This document shows, piece by piece, positions 16,561 to 24,876 of a stretch of DNA of 64,000 bases. Positions within the stretch are counted from its first letter, which is position 1. Every line of letters begins with the position of its first letter. The notes below the pieces were generated by a model. That model ran no database searches. It worked only from the letters and a program-made list of their open reading frames with translations, and had not been told where the DNA came from. Source of the DNA: a bacterium (GTDB lineage: Bacteria; Electryoneota; B3-LCP); contig JAPKYS010000063.1 in the NCBI GenBank assembly GCA_026394195.1, forward strand, positions 1 through 64,000, in the 5' to 3' direction. Both the position numbers and the translations under genes were made by a program.

Positions 16561-19500
16561 GTGAAACTACTAAATCGAAATCTGCCTCGGCTCCGGTTTT
16601 TAGCCGCGATTGGCATTACGCTAATCCTATTCACATACTGCAAGAGTGGCGCTGCCGCCGAAAAAGAGACAGTTCCGACTGATCTCTACATGCGCTGGCA
16701 GGCGATTCGCACTCAGAGCGCCGATACAACTGCCATCGCCGGTCTGCTCTCTGAAGGCGATCGCGTAATTCAGCGCTTGCAGGAACTGGATGCCCTGCGC
16801 CGTAACCCTAAAACCCCCACCAGCCGAGACTACAATCAGCGGGTCACACAACTTCGGGAACGCTTCAAGGATATCCTCTACCAGATCGAGCTCGCCCGAG
16901 TATCTTCACTTTCCGACGCCCAAGTCAGTCAAATGATTGACAGTTACCGGCAGGAGCAATCCCAACTGGAAAAGGATACTCGAGCGTTGGAGGATTCAAT
17001 TATCGTCCACGGCGATAACTTCCTGAAGACCTACAAACAGCAAATCTCTCTGAATTACTACATGAGCAAGCAGGAGATGATCGTTGACTTCATCTACAGG
17101 ATTGCTGAAATTTACTACCGGCGTGGAGAAGATCAATATTTTGATTCCAACGATATTGTAGACTTTAAACCCGCGTTGGAGAGGTATCAACGCATCATCG
17201 ATGAATTCCCTGCTTCCGAGTATGTCGATGACGCCCTCTACAACATTGCCTACATCAAAAACCTGTCTCAGGTCGAAAACGACAAGCAAGAGGCGATAAC
17301 CCTCTATAAGACTCTCATCGAGAAATACCACAATTCACCCTTTGTACCTGAAGCCTACTGGTCAGTGGGGGAGTACTACTTCTATCGTACACCCTCTGAA
17401 ACGGACAATGCCAGAACCTACTATACCGAGCTACTGAACTATCCTGATACCCCATGGTACTCTCGGGGCATGTACAAAATCGGATGGTGCTACTTCCGCG
17501 AATCGAATTACCATCAGGCGATCGATTATTTCACCAGAACGGTCGTAGCGAGTCTCGACAGCGCCAAAGCTGCCAAAGATGTGCTTTATTCCAGTATGTT
17601 GGAAGAGGCTCAACAATATATCAGCGTCTGTTTTGCGCAGGATTCCACTGAATGGTCAGGGTCTGGCGTCCAATCCGCCGTCGCCTTTGTTGAGAGCGAC
17701 ACGCTGCGCCGCAATACCTATGGAAAGCGCGTCATCGAGTATCTGGGTGACATCTACAAAGATCAAACTGGGAAATATCCACAGGCAATACAAGTCTATA
17801 CCGCCTATCTGGAACTTTATCCCCTGGATGCCAAAGCGCCCTGGATACAGGAAAAAATTATCAAGAGCTACGCCGTAAATCTGAGAGATTTCCCACGAAG
17901 TTACGAAGAGAAAGAACGCCTCTTTACGCAGTATCACTCTGGAACGGACTGGGATAAAGCCAACCCCGATTCCACCGTGCGCAATGACGCTAACGTCATC
18001 ATTGAAAAATACTACAACCAGAACATCGTTGAAGCCATAGGGCGGGGCTTGCAGGAAAACAACCAACCCCTGCTGACTGATGCCATTCAGATGTCTAAAA
18101 ACTATCTGGAGGAGTTCCCGGCTGGTCCCAATGCCTATCTGGTAAACTACAATCTCGCCATCCTGCTGGATCAGTATGCTGGCGAAAGCGATGCGGCTTT
18201 TGCTGAATATATCAAAGTATCCAAAGATTACCCTGATGACACTCACCGTAAAGATGCGGCCGTCAATGCCGTCATCATCGCCAAGAAGCTGATCGACGCC
18301 GCTGGACCAGTACCTCCTGATTCACTAAAAGGGAAGCCCCTCAGCGATCCTGAATCCAAGTACGTTCAGGGTGTCGATAACTATCTTAGTTACTTCCCTC
18401 AGGGTGAGGAAGCTGAACTCTTCCTGCTAAATGCCGGCGCCATCTACTATAAGCACGGGATGTATCCCGAATCCCGGCAGTATTATGCACGGCTGCTCTC
18501 GGACTTCCCCGAGGGTCAGCGTCGTGCTGACGCCTATAAATATATCATGAACGGCTACTTTGCCGAGGGTAACTACCCCGAAGCGGAAAAGGTCGCCAAG
18601 GAGATACAGAGCGCTGGGTTCGATTCAACCCTCGTTGCATCTGCCAAAACCCGACAAGCCGAATCGGTATTCCTCAATGCTGAAGGCATAAAAAATTCAG
18701 GGTTGCTCCTCGCCGCGGCAGAGGAGTTCCGCCGGGCTGCTTTGGAAACGCCTGATTACGCTCAAGCAGATAAAGCGCTATTCGAGTCAGGCTTGACCTT
18801 CCAGGAAGCCAAAAGCTGGAAAGATGCCAATGAAGTCTATCTGCTCCTGGTACAGCGCTATCCGCAGTCTGAACTCGCCGATAAAGCTCTCTATAATGTC
18901 GGTTACAACAGCAAAAGCGAGCTGAACGATCCCGGTACAGCCGCCGCAACCTTCGAGCGGCTGGCGATTGAATATCCGCAATCACCATTAGCGCAAGATG
19001 CCTTGCGTAATGCCAGTACCAATTATACTGAAGCTGAAAATTGGGCTGGCTCAATAAGAGCCAATACCGCCTATGTCGCCGCTTTTCCAGCCGCGCCGGA
19101 TGCCGCTACTTTCCTCTTCGCCAATGCCGGCCTCTTCCTGAAATTGGGAGATGAAAACTCCGCAAATGAAATGTACGCAGCCTATGCTGCCAAGTACCCA
19201 GGTGACGCCAGATCAGTGCGGGCTCGCTGGGAGCGCGGCAAGTACTTCCAGGATAAAGGTAGAGATCAGGAAAGCTACAACGAATTCTCAGCGGGAATTG
19301 GCATTCATCGGCAATTAGTCCAGGATGGCAAGCAGGGCGAAGAAACCTACGCATCGCGCTGCCTGATCGAAGTCGTTCACTCCGACATGAAGACCTACGA
19401 AGCCATTCAGTTCGCTCCGGCTTCTGCACTCGAAGAGCGCAAACGGACTAAGCTGGCTATGCGCGATCAACTGTTCAGGGAATTGGAAGAGCTCAATGGG

Positions 19501-21216
19501 TTCGCTAAAGATGAAATGCTGGAAGGACTTTATTCTTTAGGTAAAATAGACGATGACCTCTCTCTGACTTTTGCCGGTCAGGATCTCCCCGATAATGGCG
19601 CTCCCGAAGAAAAGATCGTCAAGCGCGAAGAAGCCAATCAGGATGCTATCTTGATTTCTCAGCGAGCTATGGCAGGATACGCCAAGGCTGCCGAGGATAT
19701 CGCCATCGCTTCCCAGGTCCTCGGCGTTAAAATGGGCGAGATGCAAAGGCGCAAGGAAGCTCTGACAAACTGGACCATCGAAGCGCAGAAGAGTCAACCG
19801 CAGCCGCCTGGAATTTCAGATTCCACCGTGGCGTTGGCTGAGCTTGATCGCCTGCTGAAAGACGTCGACAAGGCTTATCAGGACGCTCTGGATTGGGATA
19901 AAAAAGCTCAGGAAAAGGTCCCTGAACTGGCGATGCGCAACGCCGAACTCAAAGCGACCACGGTCAAAGCGTTTCTCGATCTGCCGGACGTAGGCAAAAC
20001 CGACGCCGTCAAGATGGCATATCGTTCGGCAGTGCTTTCCGAATTTGTTGTACCGAGGTCGGCAGTAGTGCTGCAGCTTTATGTCGAAGCGAGTGACAAA
20101 GCATCGCTCAGCGCTTCAGCTGATTCCTGGAGAAGCAGAGCCTATGCCGGGATCAATCAGACTTTTGATACGATCAATCACGAATATCACCTTCTGGAGC
20201 AGCGGTCGCTGGATGCCTATTCAATGACCAATTCCACCTATCAGGAATTGCTGGGACAGGGCGAAGGAGCGACCAAGAACGGGTTGCAGGCGGCAGATCT
20301 GGCTGAAAGGTTGGTCACTTTGAGTACTCAACCGAATGAGTTTGCTCTTAGTGCTTTGGCCGCCAACGACAGCCTGATGGCAGCGCTGCCCGGCAGTGAA
20401 AAGCTGCCGATTGAGGTTACGAGCCGGCAGATCGCCACTGCGCTGGAAGAGGTTTTCTGGATTAATGAAAACTTCTCCCACCTGGGCGCCGCTGCTAAAA
20501 CAGCCAAAGCCGAGGCTCAGTCAAAACAAGCTCAGTCTGTCGTCTGGGAAGATGCAGTGATGACCTTTGAAGATTGCGCCTACAACTTCCAGGGGCGTCA
20601 GGAGGATCTGCTTAACCGCGCCATGGAATTCAACCAGTCTCACGGTGATGACAAAGCCATGGCTCAACGGATTGGATGGGCACTGGTGGAAATCGATCGA
20701 GAGAAGTATCTGTCCATCCTGGCAGCCTACGGCGAAGACGTCTGGATCCGTTCCGATCAGACTTTCCTGGTCAACTCGACCTATCAGCCTAACTGGCAGA
20801 CCGTTGATTTCACCGAAACGGGCTGGATGACGCCACTGACCAGCACATCGGCAGGCCACGAAGCGGATGAACTATCTGGTTCACAATCCCTTTGGTCCGC
20901 GATGCAGCCGGATAGTACCATTCCGGATACTCTGTTCCTGCGCAAGTCGTTCAGTATTGCAGATCAACCTGTTGGCGGTGATCTATGGATCACGGTCAGC
21001 GGAGGATATAACCTCCAGATCAATAATGAATACGTGGGCGGCGCCGATCCCGGTTCGGGATGGTCCCAGACCGCTCACTATGACATTGCCCAGATTCTAA
21101 AGTCGGGCAATAATGTGCTGGCTGTTCAGGTGGTAAGCTCTGACAGCACAAATTCAGGTGTAATCATTGCCTTAAAATACAAGGTACTCCCTTATAAACC
21201 TGCAGGAGGGCCTTGA
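16561..21216 (+). CDS. Giant TPR protein with C-terminal galactose-binding-like domain
   Basis: A 1551-residue exported protein starting at GTG, with GAGAAGG just upstream. Residues 1-33 are a signal peptide; a Cys at 27 makes a lipoprotein possible, but the lipobox is poor. Many TPR units follow (about 180-930), with typical runs such as ALYNIAYIKNLSQVENDKQE and ALFESGLTFQEAKSW and a YPQSPLA-type turn between helices. Residues about 930-1180 are helical. The last 140 residues (FLRKSFSIADQP...GGYNLQINNEYVGG...GNNVLAVQVVSS) look like a galactose-binding-like jelly roll. Such a layout suits a periplasmic scaffold that touches peptidoglycan or glycan. The downstream small gene begins three bases after its stop. 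Confidence 0.72.
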   Translation: MKLLNRNLPRLRFLAAIGITLILFTYCKSGAAAEKETVPTDLYMRWQAIRTQSADTTAIAGLLSEGDRVIQRLQELDALRRNPKTPTSRDYNQRVTQLRERFKDILYQIELARVSSLSDAQVSQMIDSYRQEQSQLEKDTRALEDSIIVHGDNFLKTYKQQISLNYYMSKQEMIVDFIYRIAEIYYRRGEDQYFDSNDIVDFKPALERYQRIIDEFPASEYVDDALYNIAYIKNLSQVENDKQEAITLYKTLIEKYHNSPFVPEAYWSVGEYYFYRTPSETDNARTYYTELLNYPDTPWYSRGMYKIGWCYFRESNYHQAIDYFTRTVVASLDSAKAAKDVLYSSMLEEAQQYISVCFAQDSTEWSGSGVQSAVAFVESDTLRRNTYGKRVIEYLGDIYKDQTGKYPQAIQVYTAYLELYPLDAKAPWIQEKIIKSYAVNLRDFPRSYEEKERLFTQYHSGTDWDKANPDSTVRNDANVIIEKYYNQNIVEAIGRGLQENNQPLLTDAIQMSKNYLEEFPAGPNAYLVNYNLAILLDQYAGESDAAFAEYIKVSKDYPDDTHRKDAAVNAVIIAKKLIDAAGPVPPDSLKGKPLSDPESKYVQGVDNYLSYFPQGEEAELFLLNAGAIYYKHGMYPESRQYYARLLSDFPEGQRRADAYKYIMNGYFAEGNYPEAEKVAKEIQSAGFDSTLVASAKTRQAESVFLNAEGIKNSGLLLAAAEEFRRAALETPDYAQADKALFESGLTFQEAKSWKDANEVYLLLVQRYPQSELADKALYNVGYNSKSELNDPGTAAATFERLAIEYPQSPLAQDALRNASTNYTEAENWAGSIRANTAYVAAFPAAPDAATFLFANAGLFLKLGDENSANEMYAAYAAKYPGDARSVRARWERGKYFQDKGRDQESYNEFSAGIGIHRQLVQDGKQGEETYASRCLIEVVHSDMKTYEAIQFAPASALEERKRTKLAMRDQLFRELEELNGFAKDEMLEGLYSLGKIDDDLSLTFAGQDLPDNGAPEEKIVKREEANQDAILISQRAMAGYAKAAEDIAIASQVLGVKMGEMQRRKEALTNWTIEAQKSQPQPPGISDSTVALAELDRLLKDVDKAYQDALDWDKKAQEKVPELAMRNAELKATTVKAFLDLPDVGKTDAVKMAYRSAVLSEFVVPRSAVVLQLYVEASDKASLSASADSWRSRAYAGINQTFDTINHEYHLLEQRSLDAYSMTNSTYQELLGQGEGATKNGLQAADLAERLVTLSTQPNEFALSALAANDSLMAALPGSEKLPIEVTSRQIATALEEVFWINENFSHLGAAAKTAKAEAQSKQAQSVVWEDAVMTFEDCAYNFQGRQEDLLNRAMEFNQSHGDDKAMAQRIGWALVEIDREKYLSILAAYGEDVWIRSDQTFLVNSTYQPNWQTVDFTETGWMTPLTSTSAGHEADELSGSQSLWSAMQPDSTIPDTLFLRKSFSIADQPVGGDLWITVSGGYNLQINNEYVGGADPGSGWSQTAHYDIAQILKSGNNVLAVQVVSSDSTNSGVIIALKYKVLPYKPAGGP

Positions 21217-21219
21217 TCG

Positions 21220-21603
21220 ATGCCCATGAATAAAGAAGTTACCAAACGGCTCAACCACTTGTGCTTTGTCATGCTTCTGCTAGTCGGCTGCATGGCGGTA
21301 ATATCGTCGGCACAGGCTCAAGGCACTTCCGATACGACAACCACAAGGCGACAGATTAGAGCGCCAAATTGGGACGAGGGTGTGCTCATTGATCTTGGAG
21401 AGGTTCAGATTGAAGGAGAAATTGCACAACCGAATGTGGTCATCAGTCATGCAAGGCAGAAGCCACAATTTCGGGAACTTAGTCTGAAAAGAACGCCGAC
21501 AGAAGGCTTGACCAATCTTGACATTACCGCCCAGGACGCCAAAAGCTTGGCTGCTGCCAGAATAAAGAACTGGACCGAAATTCTCGACCGTCCCCGCGAC
21601 TAA
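21220..21603 (+). CDS. Small exported protein of the TPR-TolQR operon
   Basis: A 127-residue protein with a signal peptide (about 1-34, ...AVISSAQAQ). GGAGGG precedes the ATG at 21220; a second ATG at 21226 is possible. The mature part contains IDLGEVQIEGEIAQPNVV, a short strand-rich motif that often appears in small proteins beside ExbB/ExbD genes, then a Lys/Arg-rich tail. It sits three bases after the giant TPR gene, so translational coupling is likely. Its role is unknown, but the location suggests a small periplasmic partner of the channel complex. Confidence 0.65.
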   Translation: MPMNKEVTKRLNHLCFVMLLLVGCMAVISSAQAQGTSDTTTTRRQIRAPNWDEGVLIDLGEVQIEGEIAQPNVVISHARQKPQFRELSLKRTPTEGLTNLDITAQDAKSLAAARIKNWTEILDRPRD

Positions 21604-21629
21604 GCGGAAGCCTGCAGAGGAATAACCAC

Positions 21630-22001
21630 ATGCATAAACTTGCCCGCTATGAGGTTGACAATCGCAAACAGCGGCTCATTGACAACTTGCAGCACGAGCA
21701 GCTCTTCACCGAAATACTGGATTCGTTTTCCCCAAAGGAACTCGTCGAAGTCCAGGTTATATTTTGGAATTATGTGATTGATTACTCGTATGTCGTTGGC
21801 AAGAATTTTTCCCGACACAACATTACCAATCGCATGGAACCGACCGCCAATTACCAGTATCGCGTCGGTTGTATCCAGCGAATCGATTATTGCCGGGGAA
21901 ATATCTGCATCAATACTCACCCGTATTGCGCAGGAAACAAACTCAAATCACAAGTTAAAGTACTGCGCGAAATACTCATCGAACTAAAACAACTGCAATA
22001 G
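21630..22001 (+). CDS. Small hypothetical protein of the TPR-TolQR operon
   Basis: A 123-residue soluble protein without a signal peptide. AGAGGA is about ten bases before the ATG and the next gene starts 13 bases after its stop. It has a charged helical start, a central aromatic part and three Cys in YRVGCIQRIDYC...GNICIN plus HPYCAG, then a Lys/Leu-rich helical end. No family is recognised. A 106-codon frame on the other strand overlaps it; the forward gene is preferred because of operon position and ribosome site. Confidence 0.5.
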   Translation: MHKLARYEVDNRKQRLIDNLQHEQLFTEILDSFSPKELVEVQVIFWNYVIDYSYVVGKNFSRHNITNRMEPTANYQYRVGCIQRIDYCRGNICINTHPYCAGNKLKSQVKVLREILIELKQLQ

Positions 22002-22013
22002 AGAGGAAGAAAA

Positions 22014-22667
22014 ATGAGTGGCTTCTTTCCTAAATTCATCCATGCCTTTAATTTTGAGATGGAAAGCGCATGGGTGATGTGGGTGATCCTGATCTGCTTT
22101 GTCTCGGTGTTGGCAATCACCATAGAGAGGTGGTACTACATCATGATGAGATCCAACGTAAACGCCCCCCGCTTTATGACTGAAATTCGTAAATTGGTCA
22201 TCAACGGCGATATTAAAAAAGCGATCAATCTGTGCAAGGCAGCAGGTAATAAAGCGCTACCGCAGGTGACGTTGGCGGCGTTGATCGAAGCAGAGAAGAA
22301 GGAATTTGTGGATTACCGCGCCATACAGAACGCGGTCGATGAATCCTGTCTCGAGATCATCCCTCGCTTGACAATCCGAACCCATTACCTGTCCATGTTC
22401 TCCAATCTCTCCACGCTGTTAGGACTCTTGGGAACCATTCTCGGTTTGATGCAGGCGTTTACGGCGGCTGGACAGTCCGGCGCAGAATCAGCGGCGGGAT
22501 TGGCAGCGGGTATTTCCACAGCCTGGACGGCGACTTGGTGGGGCTTGGTGGTGGCAATTCTGTCCATTTTCTTCCATGCTGTCCTCAGTTCGAAAACGAA
22601 CAAGATCATCGATGACATCGACGAACATTCCGTTAAGCTGATCCATCTCCTGACCGGGAGCAAATAA
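22014..22667 (+). CDS. MotA/TolQ/ExbB proton channel family protein
   Basis: A 217-residue inner-membrane protein with three membrane segments (about 21-42, 125-148, 165-190). The MotA/TolQ/ExbB core is clear: LSMFSNLSTLLGLLGTILGL followed by MQAFTAAGQ and AGISTAWTATWWGLVVAI. GAGAGGAAG is five bases before the ATG. In this family a pentamer surrounds two TolR/ExbD helices and uses the proton-motive force to drive an envelope partner. The next two genes supply TolR/ExbD homologues, so the channel unit is complete. Confidence 0.92.
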   Translation: MSGFFPKFIHAFNFEMESAWVMWVILICFVSVLAITIERWYYIMMRSNVNAPRFMTEIRKLVINGDIKKAINLCKAAGNKALPQVTLAALIEAEKKEFVDYRAIQNAVDESCLEIIPRLTIRTHYLSMFSNLSTLLGLLGTILGLMQAFTAAGQSGAESAAGLAAGISTAWTATWWGLVVAILSIFFHAVLSSKTNKIIDDIDEHSVKLIHLLTGSK

Positions 22668-22668
22668 C

Positions 22669-23271
22669 ATGGCTTTCAAACCTTCGCGCAAGAAAAAGCG
22701 CATGGTCGGCGATTACGAGATCAACCTCATGCCCTTTATGGATCTCTGTTGCGTGTTGGTCACAGTTCTGCTGGCTTCTTCAAGATTTGTAGAAGTCGCT
22801 CTTCTGGAATACGCAACGCCTACTGTCTATGAGAGTGGCACGCAGGGCGGAGGTTCAGGCATGGGTGGCGGCGAAGTCAATGCGCTGTTGGAATTGCGCT
22901 GCAACGTTACCTACGACGCACTGGAAATGTCAGTATTCAACGCGACGTCAGGGGAAAATTACACCTCATTCCCTAAAATGCCGGACGGAAACTTCGACTG
23001 GGAGGCGTTGCGAAGCAAGCTGGTGGACATAAAAACACGCATCGTCGGTCCTCCGATATCAACCTCGAAAGGGGTTAATGCCTCAACTCGACAGGTTGAA
23101 CTAAGTGAGAAGTATAAATACGCCGATGGAGATCAGGTTCGGATATCAGCAGTTGGCGATATACCACTGCAAACTTTGGTGCGTTTGATGGATACCTGTC
23201 GGGAATATCAGGACGAACGTGGGGTGTTCCACCCACTGTTCCCATCGCCGGCTTTAGGACAAATACAATAA
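22669..23271 (+). CDS. ExbD/TolR-type protein (first copy)
   Basis: A 200-residue protein with a basic N-terminal tail (FKPSRKKKR) and one membrane helix at about 21-40. The motif INLMPFMDLCCVLVTVLL aligns with INxTPxxDVMLVLLI of ExbD/TolR and keeps the essential proton-carrying Asp (27). After the helix the periplasmic part is longer than usual and begins with a Gly-rich linker (TQGGGSGMGGGEVN). It starts one base after the channel gene. The two unusual Cys inside the helix are noted, and their meaning is unknown. Confidence 0.88.
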   Translation: MAFKPSRKKKRMVGDYEINLMPFMDLCCVLVTVLLASSRFVEVALLEYATPTVYESGTQGGGSGMGGGEVNALLELRCNVTYDALEMSVFNATSGENYTSFPKMPDGNFDWEALRSKLVDIKTRIVGPPISTSKGVNASTRQVELSEKYKYADGDQVRISAVGDIPLQTLVRLMDTCREYQDERGVFHPLFPSPALGQIQ

Positions 23272-23287
23272 CCGCATTGAGGTAAGT

Positions 23288-23791
23288 ATGGCATTCGCGC
23301 CCTCTAAAGGGAAAAAGCACCATTTTGCTGCGCCTGGCATCCCAAATCTGACCTCCATGATTGATATCATGGTTGTGATCCTGCTCTTTTTGCTGAAGTC
23401 CTACTCCACATCCGGAGTACTCGTCCAACCGGCGCAAGGTGTTGAATTACCTAACTCCACCGTCACCAACGCACCGATGAAAGTTCTGACCATTATCGCC
23501 AAAAAAGACGGCCTGTTTGAAGAGGTCAGTGGGATACCCGGAAAAATTATCGAGGATTTCACCTCGCTGCAAAACGATAACCTGGTAGAATTGCCCAATT
23601 TAGCGGCAATGCTGGAGCAGGTTCAACAACGAAGTCGTGCGCTCGGTAGGGAGGACAAGACCACCATCACCATTCAGGGCGACAAGACCATTCCTTATCG
23701 TTGGGTCTTAAAAATCATCAATACCTGCGCCAGTTCAGGCTTTGATAAGGTTGATTTTGTCGTACTAAAAGAATCGAAATATCGAGGTTGA
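23288..23791 (+). CDS. ExbD/TolR-type protein (second copy)
   Basis: A 167-residue paralogue of the preceding protein. Lys-rich start (FAPSKGKKHHF), then IPNLTSMIDIMVVILLFLLK with the conserved membrane Asp, and a typical ExbD periplasmic domain ending TTITIQGDKTIPYRWVLKII and a closing strand-helix unit. Two different ExbD-type subunits per channel gene are seen in the Myxococcus gliding motor (AglQ/AglS with AglR), where they may form a heterodimer. Whether these two pair is inference. Confidence 0.9.
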   Translation: MAFAPSKGKKHHFAAPGIPNLTSMIDIMVVILLFLLKSYSTSGVLVQPAQGVELPNSTVTNAPMKVLTIIAKKDGLFEEVSGIPGKIIEDFTSLQNDNLVELPNLAAMLEQVQQRSRALGREDKTTITIQGDKTIPYRWVLKIINTCASSGFDKVDFVVLKESKYRG

Positions 23792-23792
23792 C

Positions 23793-24797
23793 GTGAGCGA
23801 ATATACTATATTCCCCAAGGAATTAGAACGAAGTTGGTTCGGAGATCTCGACAAGCTTTTCTCGTCAATCTTCTTCCTTACCCTTATTCTCTGCGTAGCG
23901 ATGGTCCTTTCGCTGCAGGGAATAAAATGGCAGGAGATGACTCAAGCCGAGGTCGATCAGTACCTGGAGCGCGTCTATCGGGTGACCGCGCCGAAGGTGG
24001 AACGACCTACACCACGCATCGTAACCACTCTTCAGGAAGCTGGCGGGGAAGTCACTGAAGTGACCCAAGAACCCACCGCACCTACGGAAGGCGTAGCACG
24101 ACCAGGCGCCAAACGCCGTGGCTCCAGCGCGGATATGGCGGCGAGACGAAGCGCCATGCAGGAATCTGCGCGCAGCTTGGGCATCTTCCGCTTGGCGGGC
24201 GCCCGCGGCAGCGCGGGTGGAGCCGGATCAGGCGGCACGGGAGGTTCCGGGGTGGCTCGAGGCTTGAAGTCCGGAGGCGGATTGGGCGGCGTCGAAGTTG
24301 GGAAAATCGCCGGAATCGCTACCGGATCAACGGCTGACAAAGTCGAAAGAGCACGCGGCGGAGGCAGGATCACTGAGGGCACAGGAGGACTTGATATTGC
24401 TACCCTGTCCGATGCACAGATTGACGAAATTCTGTCTGCATCCACTGTCGCCGTGCCGGATCTGCCGGAAGTTCAGGGCTTGGCGGCGAAGGAAGTCAAC
24501 CGTTCCAGCGGAGCTATCAAGGACGTCGCCAATAACAATATGCACATGGTCAAGAACTGCTACAACAAATACAAGCGCAAGGATCTTAACCTCAAAGGCA
24601 AGATCAAAGTCGAATGGACCATTCAACCCTCAGGCAGAGTGGACAAGGTTCGAATCGTATCCTCTCAATGGACCAACGCCAGCATGGGCCGCCGGGTTGA
24701 AGACTGCATTAAAGACGTTATCATGACCTGGCTGTTCGATCCCGTCGATGAAGCTGCGGGAACCGCCAGAGCGCAGTACTCCTATATTTTCGATTGA
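23793..24797 (+). CDS. AgmX/PglI C-terminal-domain (TonB-like) protein
   Basis: A 334-residue protein starting at GTG one base after the previous stop. One membrane helix (about 22-43), then a Pro/Thr/Glu-rich stretch, a Gly-rich middle (about 130-215) and a C-terminal domain at 235-334 of the AgmX/PglI type. It is recognised by VKNCYNKY...LKGKIKVEWTIQPSGRVDKV and VEDCIKDVIMTWLFDP, with the paired cysteines normal for the family. The domain is related to TonB in layout: membrane anchor, flexible spacer, small periplasmic domain that transmits force. It closes the operon and is followed by a terminator. The likely role is to couple the channel to the TPR scaffold. Confidence 0.85.
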   Translation: MSEYTIFPKELERSWFGDLDKLFSSIFFLTLILCVAMVLSLQGIKWQEMTQAEVDQYLERVYRVTAPKVERPTPRIVTTLQEAGGEVTEVTQEPTAPTEGVARPGAKRRGSSADMAARRSAMQESARSLGIFRLAGARGSAGGAGSGGTGGSGVARGLKSGGGLGGVEVGKIAGIATGSTADKVERARGGGRITEGTGGLDIATLSDAQIDEILSASTVAVPDLPEVQGLAAKEVNRSSGAIKDVANNNMHMVKNCYNKYKRKDLNLKGKIKVEWTIQPSGRVDKVRIVSSQWTNASMGRRVEDCIKDVIMTWLFDPVDEAAGTARAQYSYIFD

Positions 24798-24821
24798 TGA
24801 ATACCTGAATAGAGATTAAAA

Positions 24822-24854
24822 AATAGGCTGGTTTGAACACCAGCCTATTCTTTT
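24822..24854 (+). terminator. Intrinsic terminator between convergent operons
   Basis: AATAGGCTGGT (24822-24832) pairs with ACCAGCCTATT (24839-24849), then CTTTT. On the minus strand it also ends in T-rich sequence, so it probably serves both operons. Confidence 0.85.
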
Positions 24855-24876
24855 AACCTGCCGAACGATCCAGAAC

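Noticed and set aside
21600..21920. 106-codon minus-strand frame within the TPR-TolQR operon
   Set aside because: It opposes the operon, has no promoter, and overlaps a forward gene with a ribosome site and correct spacing. I keep some doubt about which strand is coding here.
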